Source of the DNA: Flavobacterium sp. KACC 22763
GTDB lineage: Bacteria; Bacteroidota; Bacteroidia; Flavobacteriales; Flavobacteriaceae
Assembly (NCBI RefSeq): GCF_028736155.1
Contig: NZ_CP117879.1
Span: 2,046,001 to 2,110,000, forward strand
DNA length: 64,000 nt
Direction of reading: 5' to 3'
The notes under the pieces were generated by a model. The model saw nothing but the letters and a program-made list of their open reading frames with translations. It searched no databases and was not told the origin of the DNA. The position numbers and the translations under genes are program-made. Shown one piece after another: positions 26,291 to 35,283 of this stretch (positions are counted from its first letter, which is position 1; the number at the start of each line of letters is the position of its first letter).

Positions 26291-27337
26291 TTATAAATCA
26301 AAAGAGGTATGTTTAATATATTTTCTATCATAAGTATACAAAACATGTATTCTTTTGTCGGTGGTTTGAATGATGGCCGGATAGCTAAACTCTCCTTTTT
26401 CTTGTTTTTCTAGATCAAATAGTTTAGTCCAATTTAAACCATCTTTAGAATATTCAACATCTAGAATATTTCGTCCGTTAAACCAATCTTTACCTATTGG
26501 AAGCGGATTATTTACTAGTAAAAAAAGGTTCTTGTTAATGGTTAAAGCATCAATGCCAGAGTTTGAATTAATAACATTTATGGTATTGGTTCTTATCCAG
26601 CTTTTTCCATTATCTCCCGACCAGCTAGAAACTATTTTATTGTGTTTGCTTCGAGACAGCATCTGAATATCGCTCTTGCTATGAATTAAAAATGTTGGCT
26701 GAATAACATCAAAGTTTTGGTTGTTTTCTACCGCTATATTTTTCCAAGAATCTGTCGCTTCTGTGTATTCTTCAACATGTACGCGCCATTCGTCAGTGCC
26801 TACACTTTCGGTGCTGCTTCCGCATAAAATTATGCCAGGAGTAGTTTCGATTGGTTTGTTTCGGATTGGTCCTAAAATTCCGTCTGGAAGATATTTTGGT
26901 TCTCCCCAAGTTGTCCCGTTATCTTTTGAAACCATCATAGCGCCAAACCATTCTCTCGGATTTTTTCCAATTTTATAAAACAAATATAAATTCTGACTTT
27001 TGCTTTTAAACAAAACCGGATTCCAACAAGGAAGCGTATCTCCGTTTTTAATCAATGGCTGAATCAGTTCTTTAGGTGCAGACCACTTTTTGTCTTTGTA
27101 CGCCGAAATGTAAATTCCGACATCTTTTGCACCTTCATATTTTCCGCCAAACCAAGCAGCTAGAATTTCATTTGGTTTGTATTCAACCAGAGTTGACGCA
27201 TGGCTATTGGTTGTAACAGGCGGGTTTGCAATATAACTGCTTTCGATATTTACAGCCTTAATTTGTGCTTTTATTTCATTAGAAAAAAGAAATAAAGCCA
27301 ATAACGCCACAACAGTATATTTTGTCTTTACAATCAT
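26291..27337 (-). CDS. BNR-repeat neuraminidase-like exported protein
   Basis: 348 residues with a signal peptide (about 1-24, NEIKAQ). It is a predicted six-bladed beta-propeller of the predicted-neuraminidase (BNR_2) group. Asp-box motifs SKDNGTTW and SGDNGKSW are clear, and SKDGLNW is a third, degenerate one. Early NSHASTLVEYKPNEILAAWF and terminal HVLYTYDRKYIKHTSF are typical of this group. It may remove sialic acid or another capping acidic sugar, but the Arg triad of GH33 sialidases is not obvious and the specificity is open. It is the last gene of the glycan locus on this side. Confidence 0.78.
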   Translation of the reverse strand: MIVKTKYTVVALLALFLFSNEIKAQIKAVNIESSYIANPPVTTNSHASTLVEYKPNEILAAWFGGKYEGAKDVGIYISAYKDKKWSAPKELIQPLIKNGDTLPCWNPVLFKSKSQNLYLFYKIGKNPREWFGAMMVSKDNGTTWGEPKYLPDGILGPIRNKPIETTPGIILCGSSTESVGTDEWRVHVEEYTEATDSWKNIAVENNQNFDVIQPTFLIHSKSDIQMLSRSKHNKIVSSWSGDNGKSWIRTNTINVINSNSGIDALTINKNLFLLVNNPLPIGKDWFNGRNILDVEYSKDGLNWTKLFDLEKQEKGEFSYPAIIQTTDKRIHVLYTYDRKYIKHTSFDL

Positions 27338-27352
27338 TTTATTTTGAAATTA

Positions 27353-27496
27353 TTAAACACATAGAAACATAGATTTTTTTCTTTTTACGAAAAAGAATAA
27401 AAAAAGAAACTAGTTTTTAACACATAGCTATGTGAAAGAAATATTTTTCTCTTTGCTTCTCTTTTTAGACACAGAACCTATGATTCTATATGTTAA
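27353..27496. repeat. Palindromic repeat family A, copy 3 (diverged)
   Basis: The left end has CACATAGAAACATAG, the centre CACATAGCTATGTG (27421-27434), and the right end a diverged CTATGATTCTATATG. It lies in the 309-bp gap between susD and the BNR gene; the rest of that gap holds only the susD terminator. Confidence 0.8.
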
Positions 27497-27581
27497 AATT
27501 AAATTTGTTCAATTTCACACAAAGGGAATTGCTTATGAATTAAAGTTGGGGCAAAAACTCATAGGTCCTCATAAAAAACAA

Positions 27582-27601
27582 AAGGAGAGTTACCTCTCCT
27601 T
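27582..27601 (-). terminator. susD terminator
   Basis: An 8-bp stem (AAGGAGAG / CTCTCCTT) with a 4-nt loop and a T-rich tail on the minus strand, 45 bp after the susD stop. Confidence 0.75.
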
Positions 27602-27646
27602 CTGCTCAAGTAACAAATCGATTGATCTTTTACTTTACCAAATTAA

Positions 27647-29245
27647 TTATTTTGTGTCCCACCAAAGTCTTGTTCCACCTGAATCTGGACCTCCTAATTT
27701 AGAAACTCCATCTTCTACAGCAGCTTTGTTTGATGAGTACTCATTTGTCGTGTAAATAATTCTTTTCATCAAAGATTTACCAACTCCAGCATCTGGATTA
27801 TCAGTGTTTAAAACTGGATAGATTACTTTAGCATCGCTTCTTCTTAAATCTGCCCAAGCTTCCCAAGATTCTGGGAAAATGGCTAAGTATTTTTGAACTG
27901 CAATCTGAGTTCTTTGATCAGCAGTAGATGCAGACCATGCAACTGGCAATTTAACTGGAATATCTTGTAAATCTAAAGTTGGATATAAAGTCAAAATGTT
28001 TGGCAATGTTGGCAATGTAGAGCCATTGATGTAAGCACTAACTGCAGCAGCATCTGTGATTCCCCATTGTGCAAGAGATAATCTAATACCTGTTTCGTAC
28101 AAAGTTTTAGCATCTCCGTCCATGTTCCATCCATTTAAAGCTCCTTCTGCTCTACTTAAATAGTTTTCAGAAGCCATAAAGATTTCAATGTTTTTAGTTT
28201 CGCTAAGCGTATTAGCAGCACCATTTCCTAAAACATCATTATTAAAAGCAGAGAATTTAGTTGTTCCAAATTGATCTTCTAAACCTCCAACTGGATTTCC
28301 TCTATATACTTTTACAGTAGCATTTGCATCAAGTGGAGCAAACCATTTTGCTAAACGCGGGTCGTTGTATCCAACTAAGATACTTTCCATAGAAGCAGTC
28401 ATTACATAACCCCAACTGTTTACAATCATGTTTAAATTGTTTGGCGTAATGTTACTTGCTTTAAAATATGCACTCTGATCGTTTGTTTGCATTACTCCAG
28501 CAGCAACCGCAGCTTCAGCTTGAGTTTTTGCTTTTGCAGGATCTTTATCAGAAATTCTTAAAGCCAAACGTAATCTCATACTGTTTCCAAAGATTCTCCA
28601 TTTGTCAACACTTCCTGAATAAACTCTATCATTTGGGGCAAGAGAAGCAACAGATGTTGCAGAAGTAGAAGTTAATGTTGCATTTGCTTCGTCCAATAAT
28701 TTAAAGAAGTCTGCATAGATAAATTCTACGCTATCGTAAGGAACCTTATCTTTTCCGTTACCAGCTTCAGTATAAGGAATTGGTCCGTAAGCATCAACCA
28801 TTTGGTTGTACATGAAAACTTTCCAGATTTTAAGAACAGCAGTAGCTTCTGCATTTCCTTCAGATGCTTTAAAAGCATTTGATAAAGCTGGAGCCGCAAC
28901 CGTGTAAAATCTTGTCCATCCTCTACCTTCGTATCCGTTTACGAAAGCATTTCTTTCAGTTCCGTATCCACAGTTTAAGTAGTGAATAAAAGTTGATGAA
29001 AGAATACCTGTCGCAATACCCCAAGTACCTTGATCATCTACTCCTGGAGAAGAATAAGAACCATTGTGGATACCTGCGTACAATGCAGATGCAAATGCAG
29101 GTCCTGCCAATGTAGCATCTAACTGATCTTCAGTCAATGAATTAGGATCTTTGTTTATTTCATCAAAATCGCCAGTACAGCTTGATAAAATCGAAACTGC
29201 CATTAATGCAACTCCTAACGTTTTTATTTTAAAACTATATTTCAT
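27647..29245 (-). CDS. SusD-like outer-membrane glycan-binding lipoprotein
   Basis: 532 residues with a lipoprotein signal (lipobox LSSC at about 20-23). It is of the SusD/RagB superfamily, the SusD-like_2 branch, recognisable by FDEINKDPNSLTEDQL, a TPR-rich helical body and the C-terminal WEAWADLRRSD segment. It binds oligosaccharide at the cell surface and closes over the SusC barrel. The gene follows susC after 16 bp and is followed by a terminator, so susCD is a two-gene operon. Confidence 0.93.
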   Translation of the reverse strand: MKYSFKIKTLGVALMAVSILSSCTGDFDEINKDPNSLTEDQLDATLAGPAFASALYAGIHNGSYSSPGVDDQGTWGIATGILSSTFIHYLNCGYGTERNAFVNGYEGRGWTRFYTVAAPALSNAFKASEGNAEATAVLKIWKVFMYNQMVDAYGPIPYTEAGNGKDKVPYDSVEFIYADFFKLLDEANATLTSTSATSVASLAPNDRVYSGSVDKWRIFGNSMRLRLALRISDKDPAKAKTQAEAAVAAGVMQTNDQSAYFKASNITPNNLNMIVNSWGYVMTASMESILVGYNDPRLAKWFAPLDANATVKVYRGNPVGGLEDQFGTTKFSAFNNDVLGNGAANTLSETKNIEIFMASENYLSRAEGALNGWNMDGDAKTLYETGIRLSLAQWGITDAAAVSAYINGSTLPTLPNILTLYPTLDLQDIPVKLPVAWSASTADQRTQIAVQKYLAIFPESWEAWADLRRSDAKVIYPVLNTDNPDAGVGKSLMKRIIYTTNEYSSNKAAVEDGVSKLGGPDSGGTRLWWDTK

Positions 29246-29261
29246 GATATCTCTTTTTTAA

Positions 29262-32200
29262 TTAAAATCCGAATTTAACATTCACTCCATAATCTCTCGT
29301 TGATGGAATGTTGAAAGATTCTATACCTTGCAAGTTACCTGTACCTGCTCCCGCTTCTGGATCAAAGTGCTCAGCTTTATTTAAGAAGAAGAATAAATTT
29401 CTACCTACCAATGAGAAATCTATGCTTGAAAATCCTGAGTTACCCAATAAACGTTTTGGCATTGAGTAACCAAAAACAAGCTCTCTTAATCTGATGTTTG
29501 TCGCATCATAAACAAATGGCTCTGCAATTGGAGTTCTCTGTCCGATTGCTGTCCAGTATTGTTCAGCATTGATGCTTGTTGTGTTTGGAGAGTAAGTTCC
29601 GTTTCCGTTATCTACAACACCATCCACAATGATTCCGCCATTTCTTCCTGCTAAAGTAATATCGCTTACCCCTAAACCAGCTTGTCTAGCTTGAGTGTAT
29701 GAAATAACTTCACCACCAATTCTGAAGTCAACCAAGAAGCTTAAAGAGAAATCTTTGTATTTAAAGTTGTTTTTGAAACCAGCAGTCCAATCTGGATTAA
29801 AGTTACCAGCACGAACATCAAAACCATTTGTTGCTAATGGAATACCAGCACTATTTACAATGATATTTCCGTTCGGATCTCTTTGGAAACCTTTGATGTA
29901 TAAATCACCATATTCGCCTCCAACAACAACTTTACTTCTTACTAAACGTCCTTCACCAAGAACTAATTCATCTCTTCCTTCAAAGATAGATTTTACTTTT
30001 GACTTGTAAGAAGCATAGTTTGCTGTAATATCCCAAGTAAAGTTTTCTGTCTGGATTGGAGTTGCAGTAAGCGTTAACTCGATACCTTTATTTTCAATAT
30101 CTCCACCGTTTACGATAGCTCTAGAATATCCAGAAGGCTCAGGCGTATTGATGTAGAAAATTTGGTTATTAGTTAATGTATTGAAATAGGTGAAATCTAA
30201 ACCTAAACGGTTGTTGAAAAATCTAACATCGGCACCAAACTCTGTAGAAGAAGAAATCTCTGGTTTTAAGTTTGGATTTGCTTTTGTGCTTTGTCCGTAT
30301 AACATACCACCGTTTCCTCCAATGTAAGAGAATCTTTGTTGTGTCTGATACGGATCTGTATCGTTACCCACTTGTGCGTAAGAAGCTCTAACTTTTGCAA
30401 AACTAATTACTTCTGGCAATGTAACCATATCAGAAATAACAGCTGAAAGTCCGAAAGATGGGTAGAAATAATCTTCTGGTAAAGTTGAAGACCAGTCATT
30501 TCTAGCTGTTAAATCTAAGAATAAGTAGTTTCTGAAACCAATTTGACCAAATCCGTAAACAGAATTGATTCTTTTTTCTGAAGCTGTAGAAGTAGATTGA
30601 ACTGTCTGAACGTTTGATAATGCAAAGAAGTTTCTTTTACTTAAAACACCGCCAGAATTTAAAGCTGAACTATTTTGCTGCAATGAACTCGCACCCGCAT
30701 TAAGACCAACAGAGAAATCTCCGAATTTTTCATTGTAAGAAAGTAAAGCATCTACGTTCAATTCGCTTACTGTTTCATAAGATTCGCTATAAGATCCCAT
30801 GTTACTGTTGAAAGCTGCAGTTGCATATCTGTTTCTTACGTTTTTGTTTGTCATTTGATCTAAACCAGCTCTACCTTGTAAGCTTAACGTTTTTGTAAAC
30901 TCATATTTAAGAGAAGCTAAACCAATAAACCTATTTCTTTTATCTGTACGAGCATCATCTCTTAAAGCAGACCAGAATGGGTTTCCTCCAGGAGCTCCAG
31001 TTTCGTCGATAAAATAGTTTACTTGTCTTTGTCCTGCAGCATCAAAATATTCGAAATCTTTGTAATCGTTGTAAGCAATACTACGAGGCAATAAATAAGC
31101 AGATGTTCCGATAGACTCTTCACCCGTTCTCAATAAGTTATCGATATCCTGAACGATGTAGTTTGTTTTAGCATCTAAAGTTAATTTATCTGTAATCTTG
31201 CTTGTCAATCTTAAGTTAAGATTGTGTCTGTCCATTTGGTTTCCACCCACAATACCTTCAGCACGTGTGTTAGTGTAAGAGAAATAACCTTGCGCTTTTT
31301 CGTTACCAGCAGTAACTGTCAATGTGTTTGCTAAGTTATAACCTGTTTTGTAGAAATCAATAACGTTGTTTGGCTGTGGAGAATAACTTTGTGTCGCAGG
31401 TCCAGCATAATTTGGATTACGAACCAACTGCCAAGCAGATACCTGACGTCCGTCTAAAGGCGCACCCCAGCTTGAGCTTGAGTTAGAAACATAATTTCCG
31501 TTTGTTCCTTGACCGTACTCATTTTGTAAATTCATCAAGTTATAAGCTGAAGAAGCCATAAAGTTAGATGATAACGAAACAGACGTTTTTCCTGCTTTAC
31601 CAGATTTAGTTGTAATTACGATTACACCATTTGATGCTCTAGAACCATAAAGTGCTGCTGCAGATGGTCCTTTCAAAACAGTCATCGAAGCAATGTCTTC
31701 TGGGTTAATGTTAGAGATACCATCAGGCTGAGTAGTTCCTCCTGTATCAATATCAGGATTTGTGTTTGTTGTTCCGTTAGAAATTGGCACACCATCTACA
31801 ACATAAAGAGGTTGGTTGTTACCATTAAGAGATCTGTTACCTCTTAAAGTAATTCTAGAAGAAGAACCAACACCATTTGAAGTTGTAGAGAAGTTAAGAC
31901 CCGCAACTTTACCAGAAAGTGAGTTGGCAACGTTTAATGATCTTGCTTCTGATAACTCATCAACAGAAACGTTTTGTGCAGAATACGTAATGGCTTTTTT
32001 CTCTCTTTTAATACCAAGAGCGGTAACCACTACTTCTCCTAACTGCTGCGTATCTGGCCCTAGAGTAACATTAATTGTAGTTTGTGCTCCCACAGCAACT
32101 TCTTTTGTAGCAGATCCTACATAAGTAAAAACCAAAACTGCTGATTGATTAGGAACACTAATGCTGTACTTACCGTCAAAATCTGTTGAAGCACTTGTTT

Positions 32201-32348
32201 TAGTTCCTTTAACAATAATATTTGCTCCAGGAATCGGAATCCCGCTTTGAGCATCTGTTATCGTTCCTTTTACTGTTGTCTGCGCTTCTAGGCTTTGAAA
32301 ACCGAAAAGGCATATGACAAACAGTAATTTTAGTACGTTTTTAATCAT
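29262..32348 (-). CDS. SusC-like TonB-dependent transporter
   Basis: 1028 residues. A signal peptide (about 1-22, QSLEAQ) is followed by a carboxypeptidase-regulatory-like domain (about 24-100), a TonB box (EVVVTALGI, about 105), a plug with VVDGVPIS and GPSAAALYGSRASNGVIVITT, then the beta-barrel ending in Phe. It imports oligosaccharides released at the surface by the locus enzymes. It is paired with susD. Only one susC/D pair is seen in a locus with about ten carbohydrate-active enzymes. Confidence 0.95.
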   Translation of the reverse strand: MIKNVLKLLFVICLFGFQSLEAQTTVKGTITDAQSGIPIPGANIIVKGTKTSASTDFDGKYSISVPNQSAVLVFTYVGSATKEVAVGAQTTINVTLGPDTQQLGEVVVTALGIKREKKAITYSAQNVSVDELSEARSLNVANSLSGKVAGLNFSTTSNGVGSSSRITLRGNRSLNGNNQPLYVVDGVPISNGTTNTNPDIDTGGTTQPDGISNINPEDIASMTVLKGPSAAALYGSRASNGVIVITTKSGKAGKTSVSLSSNFMASSAYNLMNLQNEYGQGTNGNYVSNSSSSWGAPLDGRQVSAWQLVRNPNYAGPATQSYSPQPNNVIDFYKTGYNLANTLTVTAGNEKAQGYFSYTNTRAEGIVGGNQMDRHNLNLRLTSKITDKLTLDAKTNYIVQDIDNLLRTGEESIGTSAYLLPRSIAYNDYKDFEYFDAAGQRQVNYFIDETGAPGGNPFWSALRDDARTDKRNRFIGLASLKYEFTKTLSLQGRAGLDQMTNKNVRNRYATAAFNSNMGSYSESYETVSELNVDALLSYNEKFGDFSVGLNAGASSLQQNSSALNSGGVLSKRNFFALSNVQTVQSTSTASEKRINSVYGFGQIGFRNYLFLDLTARNDWSSTLPEDYFYPSFGLSAVISDMVTLPEVISFAKVRASYAQVGNDTDPYQTQQRFSYIGGNGGMLYGQSTKANPNLKPEISSSTEFGADVRFFNNRLGLDFTYFNTLTNNQIFYINTPEPSGYSRAIVNGGDIENKGIELTLTATPIQTENFTWDITANYASYKSKVKSIFEGRDELVLGEGRLVRSKVVVGGEYGDLYIKGFQRDPNGNIIVNSAGIPLATNGFDVRAGNFNPDWTAGFKNNFKYKDFSLSFLVDFRIGGEVISYTQARQAGLGVSDITLAGRNGGIIVDGVVDNGNGTYSPNTTSINAEQYWTAIGQRTPIAEPFVYDATNIRLRELVFGYSMPKRLLGNSGFSSIDFSLVGRNLFFFLNKAEHFDPEAGAGTGNLQGIESFNIPSTRDYGVNVKFGF

Positions 32349-32471
32349 ATTAGTTGTTTTTTTAGAGTTAATAACATGTTAAACTTAAGAATACATTCTG
32401 TTAACAAAATATAATTTCGACAAATGACAATTTTGAAAAGGTGTTGGTAAATCTTTAGTGTTTTATTGAAA

Positions 32472-32483
32472 GAAAACGTTTTC
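32472..32483. promoter_or_regulatory. GAAAACGTTTTC palindrome upstream of susC
   Basis: A 12-bp perfect palindrome with central CG, as in LacI/GalR operators, lies 124 bp upstream of the susC ATG and 28 bp from the GH3-side terminator. No LacI-family gene is in the window, so the binder is unknown. Confidence 0.4.
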
Positions 32484-32510
32484 ATTTGTAATCCTACTCT
32501 GCCTTAAATT

Positions 32511-32604
32511 AAAAGACCAAATTCTATTATTGAATAGAATTTGGTCTTTTATAATTGTATTCATTTTTTTAAAGTAAAAACGCCGAAAAATCTTCGGCGT
32601 TTTT
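32511..32604. terminator. Two strong hairpins between the GH3 operon and susC
   Basis: 32511-32526 pairs with 32535-32550 over 16 bp (AAAAGACCAAATTCTA). 32576-32587 pairs with 32593-32604 over 12 bp (AAAAACGCCGAA). Both end in T-runs on either strand. They close the GH29-GH92-GH3 operon and make susCD an independent transcript. Confidence 0.88.
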
Positions 32605-32610
32605 GGGTTT

Positions 32611-35271
32611 TTAGTCCAAAACCTTAAATTTCGTTTTAAGTAAATCAGTCGAATTTCCGCCGACCATCACTTCAAAATCTCCAGGCTCTACAACGCGCTT
32701 CATTTCTCTGTTCCAAAGAGATAGCTCATCTGGTGTAAGTGTAAATTCAACATTTTTTGTTTCGCCTTTTTTGATATTTAATCTTTTGAATCCTTTTAAT
32801 GTTTTTTCAGGAGTTGTTACGGAGCTGTAAACATCATTAATGTATAACTGAACCACTTCGTCTCCGTCTCTGTCTCCAATGTTTTTAACGTCAACAGAAA
32901 CTTTAACCTCTCCGTTTGGCTTAATTTCCGTAGTATTCAGTTTTAAATTAGAATATTCAAACTTCGTATAACTCAATCCGTAACCGAATGAATATAACGG
33001 ATGTTCGCTTTCAGCAACATATTTATGAATCGCAGATGGTTTTTGGTTATAATATATAGGTAACTGCCCAACCGATTTTGGAACCGTAATTGGCAATCTT
33101 CCTCCCGGGTTATAATCTCCAAACAAAACATCAGCTACTGCTCTACCTCCCAATTCTCCAGGGAACCATCCTTCTAGAACTGCAGGAATATTTTCAGCAA
33201 TCCAATTTGTAGAAAGCGGACGACCGTTTAACAACACACAAACTACCGGAGTTCCAGTTTTTTGAATTTCTTCAATCAATTGCTGTTGGATTCCGAATAA
33301 GTCTAAAGAAGCAACATCTCTGTTTTCTTCAACCAATTCGTTAGATTCACCTAAAACCACAATGGCAACATCTGCTTTTTTAGCGGCATCGATTGCTGGC
33401 TGTAAGTTTACTTTTTCTAAATTCCAACGGAAATGAGCTCTGGCTCCCCAGCCTCCTTCCCACATTTCAATGCGGACTTTGTACTTTTTACCTTTTTCGA
33501 TATTTTTTGGAGTTGTAACCATACTTGTTGCCCCTTTTGTCCAGTTGTCGATAACCAATTGATCGTCGATATACATTCTGATTCCGTCATCAGAACTTAA
33601 ACCTAACCAACCGTCAAGTGCCTGATCTGATTTTAAGAATCCTGTCCATCTGATAGAAAAATCATCTACATTCACACCATCGCCAGGTGCCCAAGGCCAG
33701 TCAAACTCTAATTGGCTATCGATACGAGTCAATGCTGGAGTTCCTTCTAGATTTCTGTTATTGAAATATTCTCCTTTTAATCCGTTTTGAGATTCGTCTG
33801 GAGTAAATAAATATTTAGATGGAATAATCTGTCCTTTTACAATTAACGGAACGCCTTCTTCATAAACTACATTCGCAGTTTTTCCAACCAATTCTTTAAC
33901 TCCTTCATAAACCGTCATTCCGACACTATTTTTTGGAGCATAACCTCCCAATCTTGAAGCATTTGCATTTGGTCCGATAACCGCAATATTTTTTAAGTTT
34001 TTGCTTAAAGGCAAAATATTGTTCTCGTTTTTCAATAAAACCATAGATTTCTGCGCCGCTTCTAAAGCAACAGCTTGATTTTCTTTTGTATGAAAACGCT
34101 CTTTGATCAGATTTTTATCTGTGTACGGATTTTCAAATAATCCTAATAAGAATTTCAAACGTAAAACTGCTCCTGCTGCACGGTCGATATTTTCCGTTGT
34201 TAATTTCTTTTCATTAACTAATTCAATGACTGTATTTTGCCAGAATTCGTTTGAAAAATCATAAAACTGCATATCGACACCAGCTGAAACCGCTTCTCTA
34301 ATAGCATCTTTTGGAGAATCGGCTACTTTGTGAGTCGTCTGGATGTATTTAATAGCACCTAAATCTGAAACCACAAGACCTTTAAAACCCCATTCTTTTC
34401 TTAAAACATCCGTCAATAACCAGTGGTTTGCTGCACAAGGAATTCCGTCTAACTCAGAATAAGCGCACATAGTTCCTAAAGCGCCGCCTTTTGTGAATGC
34501 TTTTTCGAAAGATGGCAAATGGTCTTCTCTCGCAGAACGTTCTCCAACCAAAATTGGCGAAGAATTTCCTCCCGCTTGTGGAATACCGTGAACCGCAAAG
34601 TGTTTTGGTTCAGCTATAATAGAACGATCCGATTTTAAATCGTCTCCTTGCATTCCTTTAATAAAAGCCAAACCAATTTCACTATTTAGGAAAGCATCTT
34701 CACCAAAAGTTTCAGCTACACGTCCCCATCTCGGTTCGCGTCCTAAATCTAAATTTGGCCCAAAACCGAAATGAACACCATGAGCTCTGGCTTCCATACC
34801 AATAACTTTACCTACTTTGTCCATCGTAGCAATATCCCATGTTGCACCAAGACCAATGTTCATTGGGAAAGCGGTACTTCCTTCGTCTAAATAACCGTGA
34901 AGCATTTCACACATAATCAAGGCAGGAATTCCCCAACGGTTTCCTTTGATTACATTAGTTTGCAAATCATTGATCATTTTCGCAGAACGCGGATACAAAT
35001 CATGAATCGCTCCAATTCCTAATTTCCCGATTTTTTCTGCCGATTTACCTTTAGCAAAATCTTCTTTATCTTTAAAAAAATCTCCTCTGTACATATCCAT
35101 CTGACGCACTTTTTCTTCAAGCGTCATACGGCTTAACAAGTCTTGAACTCTTTCTTCTACTGGTAATTTGGCATCCTGATACGGATATTTCTTCTGGGCG
35201 TGGATCTGGTTTAAAAAACCAACAGCCATTACAAAAATAATGGCTGTTTTTCTCATTCTTAATTGTAACAT
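32611..35271 (-). CDS. GH3 beta-glycosidase with PA14 domain
   Basis: 886 residues with a signal peptide ending NQIHAQ (about residue 26; an alternative start at 35256 keeps it). The GH3 N-terminal barrel contains the nucleophile Asp303 in VVSDLGAI and the substrate-binding KH in EPKHFAVHG. A PA14 module (about 475-620, WTGFLKSDQALDGWLGLSSDDG) is inserted in the C-terminal GH3 domain, and a fibronectin-III-like domain closes the protein. It is an exo-acting beta-glucosidase or related enzyme in the periplasm; the exact sugar is not readable. It starts 12 bp after the GH92 stop, in the same operon. Confidence 0.92.
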   Translation of the reverse strand: MLQLRMRKTAIIFVMAVGFLNQIHAQKKYPYQDAKLPVEERVQDLLSRMTLEEKVRQMDMYRGDFFKDKEDFAKGKSAEKIGKLGIGAIHDLYPRSAKMINDLQTNVIKGNRWGIPALIMCEMLHGYLDEGSTAFPMNIGLGATWDIATMDKVGKVIGMEARAHGVHFGFGPNLDLGREPRWGRVAETFGEDAFLNSEIGLAFIKGMQGDDLKSDRSIIAEPKHFAVHGIPQAGGNSSPILVGERSAREDHLPSFEKAFTKGGALGTMCAYSELDGIPCAANHWLLTDVLRKEWGFKGLVVSDLGAIKYIQTTHKVADSPKDAIREAVSAGVDMQFYDFSNEFWQNTVIELVNEKKLTTENIDRAAGAVLRLKFLLGLFENPYTDKNLIKERFHTKENQAVALEAAQKSMVLLKNENNILPLSKNLKNIAVIGPNANASRLGGYAPKNSVGMTVYEGVKELVGKTANVVYEEGVPLIVKGQIIPSKYLFTPDESQNGLKGEYFNNRNLEGTPALTRIDSQLEFDWPWAPGDGVNVDDFSIRWTGFLKSDQALDGWLGLSSDDGIRMYIDDQLVIDNWTKGATSMVTTPKNIEKGKKYKVRIEMWEGGWGARAHFRWNLEKVNLQPAIDAAKKADVAIVVLGESNELVEENRDVASLDLFGIQQQLIEEIQKTGTPVVCVLLNGRPLSTNWIAENIPAVLEGWFPGELGGRAVADVLFGDYNPGGRLPITVPKSVGQLPIYYNQKPSAIHKYVAESEHPLYSFGYGLSYTKFEYSNLKLNTTEIKPNGEVKVSVDVKNIGDRDGDEVVQLYINDVYSSVTTPEKTLKGFKRLNIKKGETKNVEFTLTPDELSLWNREMKRVVEPGDFEVMVGGNSTDLLKTKFKVLD

Positions 35272-35283
35272 AGTTGTGTGTGT

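Noticed and set aside
27432..27755. A plus-strand 107-residue frame
   Set aside because: It runs through a repeat copy, the susD terminator and the 3' end of susD on the opposite strand.
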